Positions 45,708 through 55,050 of a stretch of 64,000 nt of DNA are shown one piece after another (position 1 is the first letter of the stretch; each line of letters starts with the position of its first letter). The notes under the pieces were generated by a model. It was given only the letters and a program-made list of their open reading frames with translations. It was not told the DNA's origin and searched no databases. Source of the stretch: Sphingomonas immobilis (GTDB taxonomy: Bacteria; Pseudomonadota; Alphaproteobacteria; Sphingomonadales; Sphingomonadaceae); the NCBI RefSeq assembly GCF_030580995.1, contig NZ_JAUQSZ010000006.1:62001-126000 (forward strand), given 5' to 3'. A program made the translations under genes and the position numbers.

Positions 45708-46993
45708 TCGCGTTCCAGAAAACGCCCGTAATCGCGCTCGCTCATCCGCACGTCGTAGGTCGCCGCCTCATTCTCGACGCTCTGGCCCAGCACTTCGCCG
45801 TGCGCGTGCAGCCAGGCCGCCCCCGCCCCGTCGGCCGCATCCAGCGTGATCGTGTAGCGGCGGTGGCCCTCCGTCAGCAGCGCGGCGACGGTGTCGAGCA
45901 GGCCGGGCACCCCTTCCCCGCTCAGCGCCGAGATCGCCACCACGTCGTCGCGCCGCGCGGCCTCGGCCAGCATCAGTTCGCGCGCCTCGCCCGCCAGCAG
46001 GTCGAGCTTGTTCCACGCCTCGAAGCGCGGCGTCGTGTCCGCCACGCCGATCTCGCGCAGCACCGTCTCGACATCCTCGCGCTGCGCGGTCGTGTCGGGA
46101 TGCGCGATGTCGCGGACGTGGATCAGCAGGTCGGCTGAGACCACCTCCTCCAGCGTCGCCTTGAACGCCGCGACGAGCTGCGTCGGCAGTTCCGAGACGA
46201 AGCCGACCGTGTCCGACAGGATCGCCTTGTCGATACCCGGCAGCGAGATCTGCCGCAGCGTCGGGTCGAGCGTTGCGAACAACAGGTCTTCCGCCATGAC
46301 GTCAGCACCGGTTACGCGATTGAAAAGCGTGGACTTTCCCGCGTTGGTATAGCCCACCAGCGCGATTACCGGCCACGGCGCGCGCTGGCGCCGGTCGCGG
46401 TGCAGGCCGCGCGTGCGGCTCACCTGTTCGAGCTCGCGCCGCAGCCGTGCCATGCGGTCGCGGATCAGGCGGCGGTCGGCCTCGATCTGTGTCTCGCCCG
46501 GACCGCCGAGGAAGCCGAAGCCGCCACGCTGCCGCTCCAAGTGAGTCCAGCTCCGCACCAGCCGACCCGCCTGATAATCGAGATGTGCGAGCTCGACCTG
46601 CAACCGCCCCTCGGCGGTCGCGGCGCGCTCACCGAAGATTTCGAGGATGAGGCCGGTGCGGTCGATCACCTTGCACTCCAGCGCCTTCTCCAGATTGCGT
46701 TGCTGGATTGGCGTGAGCGCGGCGTCGAACACCGCCAGCCCCGCGTCCTCCATACGGATCGTCGTCGCCAGCGCCTCGACCTGCCCGCTGCCGATCAGCG
46801 TCGCGGGCTTAGGCGCACGCACCCTCAGCGCGACTTTCTCGACCACCGAAACGCCGATCGCCTCGGCCAGCCCCGCCGTTTCGGCCAGACGCGCCTCGGC
46901 GTCGCGCGCCGATGCGCCGTGATCGGGATAGATCACGACGGCGCGTGCGCCGCGCGCGAATTCGTCGCGGTCGCGTTCGAATCCGCTAGTCAT
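45704..46993 (-). CDS. hflX: GTPase HflX
   Basis: 429 residues. The N-terminal domain has GSGQVEALATTIRMEDAGLA and FDAALTPIQQRNLEKALECK. A coiled region (ETQIEADRRLIRDRMARLRR) comes before the G domain with GYTNAGKSTLFNRVTGADV, DTVGFVSELP and NKLDLL. It splits stalled ribosomes after stress. It follows hfq after 9 bp, the usual order. Confidence 0.96.
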   Translation of the reverse strand: MTSGFERDRDEFARGARAVVIYPDHGASARDAEARLAETAGLAEAIGVSVVEKVALRVRAPKPATLIGSGQVEALATTIRMEDAGLAVFDAALTPIQQRNLEKALECKVIDRTGLILEIFGERAATAEGRLQVELAHLDYQAGRLVRSWTHLERQRGGFGFLGGPGETQIEADRRLIRDRMARLRRELEQVSRTRGLHRDRRQRAPWPVIALVGYTNAGKSTLFNRVTGADVMAEDLLFATLDPTLRQISLPGIDKAILSDTVGFVSELPTQLVAAFKATLEEVVSADLLIHVRDIAHPDTTAQREDVETVLREIGVADTTPRFEAWNKLDLLAGEARELMLAEAARRDDVVAISALSGEGVPGLLDTVAALLTEGHRRYTITLDAADGAGAAWLHAHGEVLGQSVENEAATYDVRMSERDYGRFLERD

Positions 46994-47002
46994 GCAAAGT
47001 TA

Positions 47003-47494
47003 TCAATCCGCGTCGGAATCTTCGGTCTCTTCCGAGAGGTTGAGCGGATGCGCCGGCTGGATGGTGGAGACCGCATGCTTGTAGACAAGCTGCGACATGC
47101 CGTCGCGCTGGAGCAGCATGCAGAACAGATCGAACGCGGCGATATGCCCCTGCAGCATCACGCCATTGACCAGGAACATCGTGACATTGTCATTCGACTT
47201 GCGCACGGCACTCAGGAAGATTTCCTGCAGAAGCGGCTGTTTACGCTGCGCTTCTCCCACCGCGCTGACGATCGCGGCGACGTCCACCGCGTTCGACGGC
47301 ATGATCGTCGAGATGGCGTGCTTGTAGATCAGCTGCGACTGGCCGTCGCGGCGCAGCAGCACCGAGAAATTGTCGAACCAGGTGACGATACCCTGCAACT
47401 TCACGCCCTTCACGAGAAACATCGTGACGGGGGTCTTCGAACGGCGCAGCGCGTTGAGGAACAGGTCTTGCAGGGAAGCTTGCTTGTCGGCCAT
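47003..47494 (-). CDS. hfq: Tandem RNA chaperone Hfq (two Sm domains fused)
   Basis: 163 residues. Domain 1 (about 6-68) has [36 protein letters not shown] and YKHAISTI. Domain 2 (about 86-149) repeats it as [36 protein letters not shown] and YKHAVSTI. A 17-residue linker joins them; the tail is acidic ([10 protein letters not shown]). A normal Hfq chain is one such domain and forms a hexamer, so three of these chains could make a ring. It mediates sRNA-mRNA pairing. AAAGGA precedes the ATG at 47494; an upstream in-frame start would add an unrelated 27 residues. Confidence 0.95.
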   Translation of the reverse strand: MADKQASLQDLFLNALRRSKTPVTMFLVKGVKLQGIVTWFDNFSVLLRRDGQSQLIYKHAISTIMPSNAVDVAAIVSAVGEAQRKQPLLQEIFLSAVRKSNDNVTMFLVNGVMLQGHIAAFDLFCMLLQRDGMSQLVYKHAVSTIQPAHPLNLSEETEDSDAD

Positions 47495-47620
47495 CGGTCG
47501 ATCCTTTGTTCTTGGCGGGTCTTTCCCGCGGCGCGCCGGTTCCGGCGTCGGTTGTGCGATTGTCGCAATGCACAATCTAGGGCCGGTTGGGGCGTTCGTC
47601 CACAGGCCAAACCCACAATC

Positions 47621-47700
47621 GTCATCCCGGCGAAAGCTGGGATCCTGCGGCGGCGGTCGCGAACCTCGCCGCGAGACCCCCAGCTTTCGCTGGGGCGACG
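47621..47700. repeat. REPIN-like inverted palindrome pair between ntrX and hfq
   Basis: GTCATCCCGGCGAAAGCTGG at 47621 faces CCAGCTTTCGCTGGGGCGAC ending at 47699, with a 31-bp spacer that itself can pair (GCGGCGG/CCTCGCCGC). It fills half of the 200-bp gap. The outer ends GTCA/GCGAC follow the same pattern as 54946 and 57689. Confidence 0.85.
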
Positions 47701-47708
47701 TGTCCGGC

Positions 47709-49082
47709 TCAGTCCTCCCGCACCTCGGAAATGCCGAGCAGCTTCAGCTTCCGGTGCAGCGCGGAGCGCTCCATGCCGATGAAGTTCGCGGTGCGCGAGA
47801 TGTTGCCCGAGAAGCGCTTGATCTGGATGCGGAGATACTCGCGTTCGAACGTCTCGCGCGCCTCGCGCAGTGGTGAACCCATGATCGCTGTCGATCCGCC
47901 GCCAAGCTCGCCCGAATCGCCCAGCACCTCGGCGGGCAGCATGTCGAGATCGATGCGGCCGATGCGGTCGCCCGGCGCCATGATGATGACGCGCTCGACC
48001 ACGTTGCGGAGCTGGCGGACGTTGCCCGGCCATTCGTAGCTTTGCAGCGCGACCATCGCGTCGGGCGCGACTTCGGGCGTCGGCACGCGGCGTTCGGAGG
48101 CGTAATGCGCGACGAAATGATCGATCAGCGCGGGGATATCCTCGCGCCGGTCGGAGAGCGGCGGGATCTGCACCGGCACGACGTTGAGCCGGTAATAGAG
48201 ATCCTCCCGGAAGCGCCCCTCCGCGATCTCGTCCGACAGGTCACGCGCGGTCGCCGACACGACGCGCACGTCGACCTTCACCACGCGCTGCCCGCCGACG
48301 CGGGTGAAACTCTGGTCGGTCAGCACGCGCAGGATACGGGCCTGCGTCGCGACCGGCATGTCGGCGATTTCGTCGAGGAACAAGGTGCCGCCATGCGCCT
48401 GTTCGAGCAGGCCGGAGCGGACGAGGTCACCCCCCTCCTCCACCCCGAACAATTCCTCGTCGACGCGCTCGGGCGTCATGCGCGCGGCGCTGACGATGAC
48501 GAAGGGTGCATCGGCGCGCTGGCTCCAGCCGTGAAGCAAACGCGCAGCGATCTCCTTGCCGACGCCCGCCGCGCCCATCACCAGCACGCGGCTGCCGGTC
48601 GAGGCGACGCGCTTCAGCGTTGCGCGCACGGCGTTGATCGAGCCCGAATTGCCGGTGAGGTCGGTATTGTGCCCCGCCGACGCGCGCAGCGACGCAACCT
48701 CGCGGCGCAGCGCCTCGGTCTCGGTCGCGCGCGCCACCATCAGCAACAGACGCTCGGCCTCGAACGGCTTTTCGATGAAGTCGGCCGCGCCGCGCCGGAT
48801 CGCGGCGACGGCAGTGTCGAGATTGCCGTGGCCCGAGATCATCAGCACCGGCACGGTCGGGTCGCGGCGCTTGATCTCGTCGAGCAGATCGAGCCCGTCG
48901 AGCCGCGAGCCCTGCAGCCACACGTCGAGCAGCACCAGCGACGGCCGCCGCGTCGCGATCGCCTCCAGCGCGGCGTCGCTGTCGGCCGCGGTGCGCGTGC
49001 CATAGCCCTCGTCCTCGAGCACGCCCGCCACCAGATCACGAATGTCGTGCTCGTCGTCTACGATCAGGATGTCGAGTGCCAT
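47709..49082 (-). CDS. ntrX: Response regulator NtrX
   Basis: 457 residues. The receiver domain has phospho-acceptor Asp53 ([10 protein letters not shown]) and KPF at 105-107. The AAA+ domain has Walker A GAAGVGKE (170-177) and Walker [13 protein letters not shown] Fis-type helix-turn-helix ends it ([20 protein letters not shown]). Where sigma-54 activators have GAFTGA, this protein reads [14 protein letters not shown], so it should not remodel sigma-54 polymerase. It is downstream of its kinase NtrY, 3 bp apart. Confidence 0.94.
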   Translation of the reverse strand: MALDILIVDDEHDIRDLVAGVLEDEGYGTRTAADSDAALEAIATRRPSLVLLDVWLQGSRLDGLDLLDEIKRRDPTVPVLMISGHGNLDTAVAAIRRGAADFIEKPFEAERLLLMVARATETEALRREVASLRASAGHNTDLTGNSGSINAVRATLKRVASTGSRVLVMGAAGVGKEIAARLLHGWSQRADAPFVIVSAARMTPERVDEELFGVEEGGDLVRSGLLEQAHGGTLFLDEIADMPVATQARILRVLTDQSFTRVGGQRVVKVDVRVVSATARDLSDEIAEGRFREDLYYRLNVVPVQIPPLSDRREDIPALIDHFVAHYASERRVPTPEVAPDAMVALQSYEWPGNVRQLRNVVERVIIMAPGDRIGRIDLDMLPAEVLGDSGELGGGSTAIMGSPLREARETFEREYLRIQIKRFSGNISRTANFIGMERSALHRKLKLLGISEVRED

Positions 49083-49085
49083 GGG

Positions 49086-51299
49086 TCAGGTCCGATTGCG
49101 GGTGAGTTCTATGGGGCGTTCGTCGGCGGCCAGCGCATCGCCGCCGTCAAGTGCGGAAAGGGCGGTCATGTCGAAGCGGATCGTCACATGCGTGCCGCCG
49201 CCGTCGTTATCCTCGAAGGCGATCGTGCCGAAATGCTCCTCGACGATCTTCTTGACGATGGCGAGGCCGAGCCCGGTGCCGCGTGCGCGCGTGGTGACGT
49301 ACGGCTCGACGATGCGGTCGCGATTGGCGGGCAGGCCGACGCCGTTGTCGCGCACCTCGATCGTCGCGCACTTGCCGTCGTGGGTCACGCGCATCGCGAT
49401 GGCACCGGCCACCCCGTCCTTCGCCTCGACCGCCTCGACGGCGTTCTTGACGATATTGGTCAGCGCCTGGCCGATCTGGCGGCGGTCGCAGACCAGCGTC
49501 GCGCCGGGCTCGTCATGCGTCAGCGTGAAGGCGATGTCGGGATGCGCGACCTCGTGCAGGAACAGCGTCTGCCGCGCGAGATCGAGCAGGCTTTCGGTGC
49601 GGAACACGGGCTTGGGCATCCGCGCGAAGGAGGAGAATTCGTCGACCATCCGCCGCAGGTCGCCGACCTGGCGGATGATCGTATCGGTCAGCCGCGCGAA
49701 CGTACCGTCGTCGGTCGCGATCTTGTTGCCGTAGCGCCGTTGCAACCGCTCGGCGGCAAGCTGGATCGGGGTCAGCGGGTTCTTGATCTCGTGCGCGATG
49801 CGGCGCGCGACGTCGGACCAGGCGGCGCGGCGCTGGTCGAGCAATTGCCCGGTGATGTCGTCGAAGGTCAGGATCGGCCCCTCCTCCGCTCGCGTGATCT
49901 TCACCGCCAGCGTCTTGACGTCACCGCCGGTGTCGAGCTCGACGATCGCCTCGCGCTCGTCGCCCTCGACCAGCGCGCCGAGCTCGGGCGAGATCAGCGA
50001 CAGCGGCTTGCCGACCGGGCTTTCCTCGCCGGTCCTGAGCAGCGCCACCGCCGAGGGATTGATCAGTCGGATCGCTCCGTCGGCGCCGATCGAGATGACC
50101 CCCGCCGTCACGCCAGACATCACCGCCTCGATCAGCGCCCGCCTGCTCTCCAGCGCGCCCGTCTGGCGCTCCAGGCGGCTCGTCATCTGGTTGAAGGCCG
50201 TGCCGAGCGTGCCGACCTCGTCCTGCGTCTTGGAAACCGGCACGCGCGCGCTCAGGTCGCCGCCCGCCACCTGACGCGCGGCATCGACCAGCTTGTTGAT
50301 CGGCTGCACGAGCTGGTCCGCAAAGGCCAGCGCCGCCAGCATCGTCAGCCCGACGATCAGCAGCGCCACCATGAACAGCGCCACGTTGAACTTGAGCTGC
50401 AGCGACAGCGCCTGCTGCTGGACGGAGGCATATTCGCGGTTGATCGTATCGGCCGACGCCACCTGCCGGTTGAGGAACTCCACGTTCACGCTGGTCGCGG
50501 CATAGAGATAGAGGTTGTCGGTCCCCTGCACCGGGATGATGACCCACAAGGCCTCCTTGTCGCGATCGACGAAGGGGAAGCGCTTGGAGGCCTTGAGCGC
50601 ATTGATCAGCTTCTGGTTCACCCGCCGCGCGAAGGTCGCCGCGGGCGGGGGATTGAAGGCGTAGAGCACCGGCAGTTGATCGCCCGGCCCTTCCACGAAC
50701 AATGCCGATTGCTCGAGGTTGCGATAATAGGTCTGCTGGTTGAGGAATTGCTGGAATTGCGGCGACTGCATCGGGATGCGCGGATATTCGCGCGTCATGT
50801 CCAGCATCATTTGCCGCGTCTCGCCGGCCCAGCGCTGCACGACGAGGTTCTGCCCGTCCTCGGCGAGTTTCAGCGACGAGTTGAACGCATTCTGCGCGCG
50901 GTCGGACAGCCAGAATTGCGTGCCCGACTGGAACATCACCGACGCGGCGATGACGGTCAGCACGATCGGCACGCTGGCGATCAGCGAGAACATGGCGACG
51001 AGGCGGACGTGCAGCCGCCCGCCCCCTTCCGAAGCGGCGCGCGCGGCGCGGCGGCGCGCGATGCGGCGGCCGATCAGCACGATCAGCGCGACGAGCGGCA
51101 CGAGGTTGGCGAACAGCAGGGCGACGGCGGCGAGCGGGCTCAGCAAGCGGCCGCTCGCGTCGCTCTGGCTCACCACATAAGAGGTCGTGATGGCGGCTGC
51201 GATGGCCAGCGCAAGGACACCGAATTCCACCGCCGGGGTCACGTTGAACCGGCGGCGCGGGGCTTCCGTCTCCATCACCTGTTGCGCTGGGGCGTCCAT
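49086..51299 (-). CDS. ntrY: Nitrogen regulation sensor histidine kinase NtrY
   Basis: 737 residues. Three or four N-terminal membrane helices are followed by a periplasmic sensor of about 200 residues (about 95-285) and another helix (LFMVALLIVGLTMLAALAFA). Then come HAMP (QLVQPINKLVDAARQVAGGD), PAS, the H-box HEIKNPLTPIQLAAERLQRR and the ATPase domain with DNGVGLP and GTGLGLAIVKKIVEEH. It phosphorylates NtrX. I used the ATG at 51299; a GTG at 51338 would add 13 residues. Confidence 0.93.
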   Translation of the reverse strand: MDAPAQQVMETEAPRRRFNVTPAVEFGVLALAIAAAITTSYVVSQSDASGRLLSPLAAVALLFANLVPLVALIVLIGRRIARRRAARAASEGGGRLHVRLVAMFSLIASVPIVLTVIAASVMFQSGTQFWLSDRAQNAFNSSLKLAEDGQNLVVQRWAGETRQMMLDMTREYPRIPMQSPQFQQFLNQQTYYRNLEQSALFVEGPGDQLPVLYAFNPPPAATFARRVNQKLINALKASKRFPFVDRDKEALWVIIPVQGTDNLYLYAATSVNVEFLNRQVASADTINREYASVQQQALSLQLKFNVALFMVALLIVGLTMLAALAFADQLVQPINKLVDAARQVAGGDLSARVPVSKTQDEVGTLGTAFNQMTSRLERQTGALESRRALIEAVMSGVTAGVISIGADGAIRLINPSAVALLRTGEESPVGKPLSLISPELGALVEGDEREAIVELDTGGDVKTLAVKITRAEEGPILTFDDITGQLLDQRRAAWSDVARRIAHEIKNPLTPIQLAAERLQRRYGNKIATDDGTFARLTDTIIRQVGDLRRMVDEFSSFARMPKPVFRTESLLDLARQTLFLHEVAHPDIAFTLTHDEPGATLVCDRRQIGQALTNIVKNAVEAVEAKDGVAGAIAMRVTHDGKCATIEVRDNGVGLPANRDRIVEPYVTTRARGTGLGLAIVKKIVEEHFGTIAFEDNDGGGTHVTIRFDMTALSALDGGDALAADERPIELTRNRT

Positions 51300-51382
51300 T
51301 GCGGCCACGCTAGACCGAGATTGTGGCCAAAAGAACACACAATCTTGATCGGCTTGTCGCTATTCAGCACCACTTTGGCGGA

Positions 51383-52804
51383 TCAGAAGTCGATCCCGAG
51401 CAGGTCGAGCCGCTTGCGCAGCGTGTTGCGGTTGATCCCCAACGCCCGCGCCGCGCGCAACTGGTTGCGGCCGTGGCGCTCCAGCAGCGCCTCGATCAGC
51501 GGGCGCTCGACCTCGCCGATGATACGGTCATAGAGCGACCCGTCGTCGAGCGCGGCGGGCTCCTCGATCGCCATCCGCTCGAGCCGCGCGCGCACCGCGG
51601 CGGCGATGCCGGGATCGACCGCGGCGGGCGATGACGCCGTGGCGGCGCTGCCCAGCATCGCGCGCACTTCGTTGGCGTCGATCGTGTCGTCGCGGCTCAG
51701 CACCGCCATGCGGCGCATCATGTTCTCCAGCTCGCGGACGTTGCCGGGCCAGTCGTAGCCTTCCAGCACCGCGGTGGCGGGCGCGTCGAGCTGCTTGCGC
51801 GGCAGTCCGCCTTCCGCCGCACGGTCGAGGAAGTGTCGCGCGAGCAGCGCGATATCCTGTCGCCGCGCGCGCAGGGCGGGCAGCGAGATCGGCACGACGT
51901 TGAGCCGGTAGAACAGATCCTCGCGGAACCCCCCGTTTGCCACGAGCAGCGCGAGATCCTTGTTGGTCGCCGCCACGATGCGCACGTCGGCGCGGATCGT
52001 GCGCGCGCCGCCGACGGTGGTGAACTCGCCCGATTGCAACACGCGCAGCAGCCGCGTCTGCGCCTCCATCGGCATGTCGCCGATCTCGTCGAGGAAGAGC
52101 GTGCCGCCCGCTGCCTGCTCGAACCGCCCGGCAGAACGCGCCTGCGCGCCGGTGAAGGCGCCGCGCTCGTGCCCGAACAGCTCCGCCTCGATCAGCTCGC
52201 GGGGGATCGCCGCCATGTTGATCGCGACGAACGGCGCATGGCGGCGCGGGCCGAGATCGTGGATCGCGCGCGCGACCAGCTCCTTGCCGGTGCCCGACTC
52301 GCCCGACACCAGCACGGTGAGGTCGTTCGACACCACGCGCGCGATCACGCGGTAGACGTCCTGCATCGCCGGCGAGCGGCCGATCAGCGGCAGCTCGCGG
52401 TCGCCCTCGTCGATCGGCTCCGCCACACCCGCCGATCCCCGCGCCAACGCGCTCTGCACCGCACGCGCCAGCACATCGAGATCGAACGGCTTGGGCAGAT
52501 ATTCGAACGCCCCCACCTCGGTCGATCGCACCGCCGTCGTCAGCGTGTTCTGCGCCGACAGCACGATGACCGGGAGGCCAGGGTGCGCCTTCGTCACCCG
52601 CCCCACCATGTCGAGCCCGTTGCCGTCGGGCAGCACGACGTCGGAGATCAGCACGTCGGGCAGCCCGCTCGCCAGCCGCGCGTCGCATTCGCCCAGGCTT
52701 GCGGCAGTCGTCACGCGGTGTCCGTCGCGGCGCAGCGCCTGCGCGATGACGGTACGGATCGCATTGTCATCGTCGACGACGAGGATATTCCCGGTACGGT
52801 TCAA
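51383..52804 (-). CDS. ntrC: Nitrogen regulator NtrC (sigma-54 activator)
   Basis: 473 residues. The receiver (ILVVDDDNAIR, acceptor Asp in LISDVVLPDGNG) is followed by a full sigma-54 AAA+ domain: SGESGTGKELVARAIHDLGP, HERGAFTGAQARSAGRFEQA and [13 protein letters not shown]. The C-terminal helix-turn-helix is RNQLRAARALGINRNTLRKR. The start is a TTG overlapping the ntrB stop (TTGA), which suggests NtrC is made at a lower level than NtrB. It turns on nitrogen-assimilation genes. Confidence 0.95.
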   Translation of the reverse strand: MNRTGNILVVDDDNAIRTVIAQALRRDGHRVTTAASLGECDARLASGLPDVLISDVVLPDGNGLDMVGRVTKAHPGLPVIVLSAQNTLTTAVRSTEVGAFEYLPKPFDLDVLARAVQSALARGSAGVAEPIDEGDRELPLIGRSPAMQDVYRVIARVVSNDLTVLVSGESGTGKELVARAIHDLGPRRHAPFVAINMAAIPRELIEAELFGHERGAFTGAQARSAGRFEQAAGGTLFLDEIGDMPMEAQTRLLRVLQSGEFTTVGGARTIRADVRIVAATNKDLALLVANGGFREDLFYRLNVVPISLPALRARRQDIALLARHFLDRAAEGGLPRKQLDAPATAVLEGYDWPGNVRELENMMRRMAVLSRDDTIDANEVRAMLGSAATASSPAAVDPGIAAAVRARLERMAIEEPAALDDGSLYDRIIGEVERPLIEALLERHGRNQLRAARALGINRNTLRKRLDLLGIDF

Positions 52805-53862
52805 GCGGCGCCCCTCGGCAAGAGTATTCGGAAAACGGTCATCAGCGGCGATCCTTCGCGCGCGTACTGGACGATCCCGCCCATGTCGCGCACCAGCTTG
52901 TCGACCAGCGCGAGGCCGAGCCCCTGCCCCTCTGGCTTGCCCGAGATGAAGGGATCGAACAGGTGATCGGCGATCTCCTGCGGCGCGCCGGGGCCGTTGT
53001 CGATCACGCACAGCTCGATCGGCAAGGCCTGGCGCGGGCGCCCCGGTGCGGGGCTGACGGCCATGCCGTGGCGATAGGCGGTCGAGACGACGATGCGCGG
53101 ATCGGCCTGCGCAGACACCGCCTCGCACCCGTTCTTCAGCAGGTTGAGCACAACCTGCAGCAGCGCATCACGGTCCGCCAGCACCGGCGGCAGCGAGGGA
53201 TCGAACCGCTCCTCGATCGCGACACTGCGCCCGAACCCCGCGAGCGCGACGCGGCGGCCGTGATCAAGCAGCGGGTAGATGTTGTGCGGCTCCAGGTTGA
53301 GCGGTCGCGTGTCGGTGAAATCCTGCATCCGGTCGATCAGCGCGGCGATGCGATCGACCTCGGTGGTGATGAGCGCGGTCAGCCCGTCATCGCCCTTCAC
53401 GCCCGACAGCAACTGCGCCGCACCACGGATGCCCGAGAGCGGGTTCTTGATCTCATGCGCCAGCATCGCCGCCGCGCCGATCGCCGCGCGCGCGCTGGCG
53501 GCGCGATCGGCGGAATGGCCCAGCCGGCGCGACTGCGCGGCGTGGTGCAGCGTGATCGTGCGCCAGCCCGGCCGGTCGGTCACGCGCGCCTCGAGATAAT
53601 CGACCCGCACCCGCCCGCCCCGGCGCAGCGCGATCTCGGTGTCGAAGGCGGCGAACCCGCGTCCATCGCGGTCGCTCGGCTCGCGCGGCGGCTCGATCAC
53701 GCTGTCGAGCTTCTGCCCCAGCATCGCGCGTTCGGAGAGGTTGAGCAAAGTCTCGCACTCGCCGTTGGCATAAGCGACGCGCGATTCGGGATCGATCACC
53801 ATCACCGCGACCGGAAGCGTCGCGAAGAATTCGGCGAAACCCGGTTTCGCCCCGCCGGTCAT
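52801..53862 (-). CDS. ntrB: Nitrogen sensor histidine kinase NtrB
   Basis: 353 residues, cytosolic. An N-terminal PAS domain (FFATLPVAVMVIDPESRVAY) precedes the H-box LAHEIKNPLSGIRGAAQLL. The ATPase domain follows, with VLNLLKNGCEAV, DNGPGAP and GQGLGLALVDKLVRDMGG. It phosphorylates or dephosphorylates NtrC under PII control. It lies 19 bp after dusB, the classical nifR3-ntrB-ntrC order. Confidence 0.95.
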   Translation of the reverse strand: MTGGAKPGFAEFFATLPVAVMVIDPESRVAYANGECETLLNLSERAMLGQKLDSVIEPPREPSDRDGRGFAAFDTEIALRRGGRVRVDYLEARVTDRPGWRTITLHHAAQSRRLGHSADRAASARAAIGAAAMLAHEIKNPLSGIRGAAQLLSGVKGDDGLTALITTEVDRIAALIDRMQDFTDTRPLNLEPHNIYPLLDHGRRVALAGFGRSVAIEERFDPSLPPVLADRDALLQVVLNLLKNGCEAVSAQADPRIVVSTAYRHGMAVSPAPGRPRQALPIELCVIDNGPGAPQEIADHLFDPFISGKPEGQGLGLALVDKLVRDMGGIVQYAREGSPLMTVFRILLPRGAA

Positions 53863-53881
53863 ACTCTCAAGACTCTGGGTC

Positions 53882-54886
53882 TCACGCCGCCGCGCGGCTC
53901 AGATAGGGCGCATAGAATTCTGCAAGCATCGCCAGCACGACCTTATGGTCGGCGATCTGGTTGACCTTGTTGCGGAACTCGGCCGATCCGTGCAGCCCGC
54001 GCGTGTACCAGCCGATATGCTTGCGCGCCATGTTGACGCCCGTCACGATGTCATAATGGTCGAGCATCGCTTCGTAATGCTCTTTGATCGCGTGATATTG
54101 TTCTTCGATCGTCGGATCGGGAACACGGTGGCCGCTGCGGAACCACTCCATCACCTGACCGAGCAGCCAGGGACGCCCATACGCGCCGCGCCCGATCATC
54201 ACGCCGTCCGCGCCAGATTGCTCCAGCGCGGCCTCGGCATCCTCGATCGCGCAGATGTCGCCATTGGCGATCACCGGCACCGACACCGCGTTCTTGACGT
54301 TGCGGATGAACGCCCAGTCGGCGCTGCCCTTGTACATCTGGTTGCGCGTGCGGCCGTGGACAGTGACGAGCTTGACGCCGAGATCCTCGGCGATCTTCGC
54401 CAGTTCGGGCGCGTTGAGGCTCGAATGATCCCAGCCCATCCGCATCTTGAGCGTGACGGGCACGGTGACTGCATCGACCACGCCGCGGATGATCGCGCCG
54501 GCATTGTCGAGATCGCGCATCAGCGCCGATCCCGCGTCGCCGTTCGTCACCTTCCGAACCGGGCAGCCCATGTTGATGTCGATGATCGCAGCCCCGCGAT
54601 CCTCCGAGAGCTTCGCCGCCTCGCCCATCTCATGGGGCGTGCAACCGACGAGCTGCATCGAGACCGGATCCTCGATCGGATGCCACGCTGCCTTCTGGAT
54701 CGACTGGCGCGTCTCGCGGATCGCCGCCTGGCTCGCCACCATCTCCGTCACGTTGAGGCCCGAGCCATAGCGCCGCACGATCGTGCGGAACGGCATGTCG
54801 GTGACGCCGGTCATCGGCGCCAGGATCACCGGCTGGTCGATGCGGACATTGCCGACGGTAATGGGAGCAAGGGTGCGCGCGGTCAC
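53882..54886 (-). CDS. dusB: tRNA-dihydrouridine synthase (DusB/NifR3)
   Basis: 334 residues, TIM barrel with [23 protein letters not shown] opens the barrel; [20 protein letters not shown] carries the catalytic Cys; [17 protein letters not shown] and VIANGDI bind phosphate and FMN. It reduces uridines in tRNA D-loops. The start is GTG. It is the first gene of the ntr operon. Confidence 0.95.
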   Translation of the reverse strand: MTARTLAPITVGNVRIDQPVILAPMTGVTDMPFRTIVRRYGSGLNVTEMVASQAAIRETRQSIQKAAWHPIEDPVSMQLVGCTPHEMGEAAKLSEDRGAAIIDINMGCPVRKVTNGDAGSALMRDLDNAGAIIRGVVDAVTVPVTLKMRMGWDHSSLNAPELAKIAEDLGVKLVTVHGRTRNQMYKGSADWAFIRNVKNAVSVPVIANGDICAIEDAEAALEQSGADGVMIGRGAYGRPWLLGQVMEWFRSGHRVPDPTIEEQYHAIKEHYEAMLDHYDIVTGVNMARKHIGWYTRGLHGSAEFRNKVNQIADHKVVLAMLAEFYAPYLSRAAA

Positions 54887-54945
54887 TTCTGGTCTGCCTG
54901 AAAAACAGGCAGCCTATAGGGGAGAGCGAGGCTGCCCGCAACACG

Positions 54946-55028
54946 CGTCATCCCAGCGAAAGTTGGGATCTCCCCGTGAAAGCGCGGGACAAGAGCCGCA
55001 CGAGACCCCAGCTTTCGCTGGGGTGACG
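54946..55028. repeat. REPIN-like inverted palindrome pair between dusB and ispDF
   Basis: CGTCATCCCAGCGAAAGTTG at 54946 faces CAGCTTTCGCTGGGGTGACG ending at 55028. A second short pair (GAAAGCGCGGG) lies in the spacer. It occupies half of a divergent promoter gap of 164 bp. Confidence 0.85.
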
Positions 55029-55050
55029 GAGGTGCTACGGGCCGCTCCCG

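Noticed and set aside
48042..51533. A 1163-codon open frame on the plus strand
   Set aside because: It lies opposite ntrX and ntrY, whose domains are unmistakable. Its translation is Arg/His/Asp-rich with no known motif, as expected from the antisense frame of GC-rich genes.
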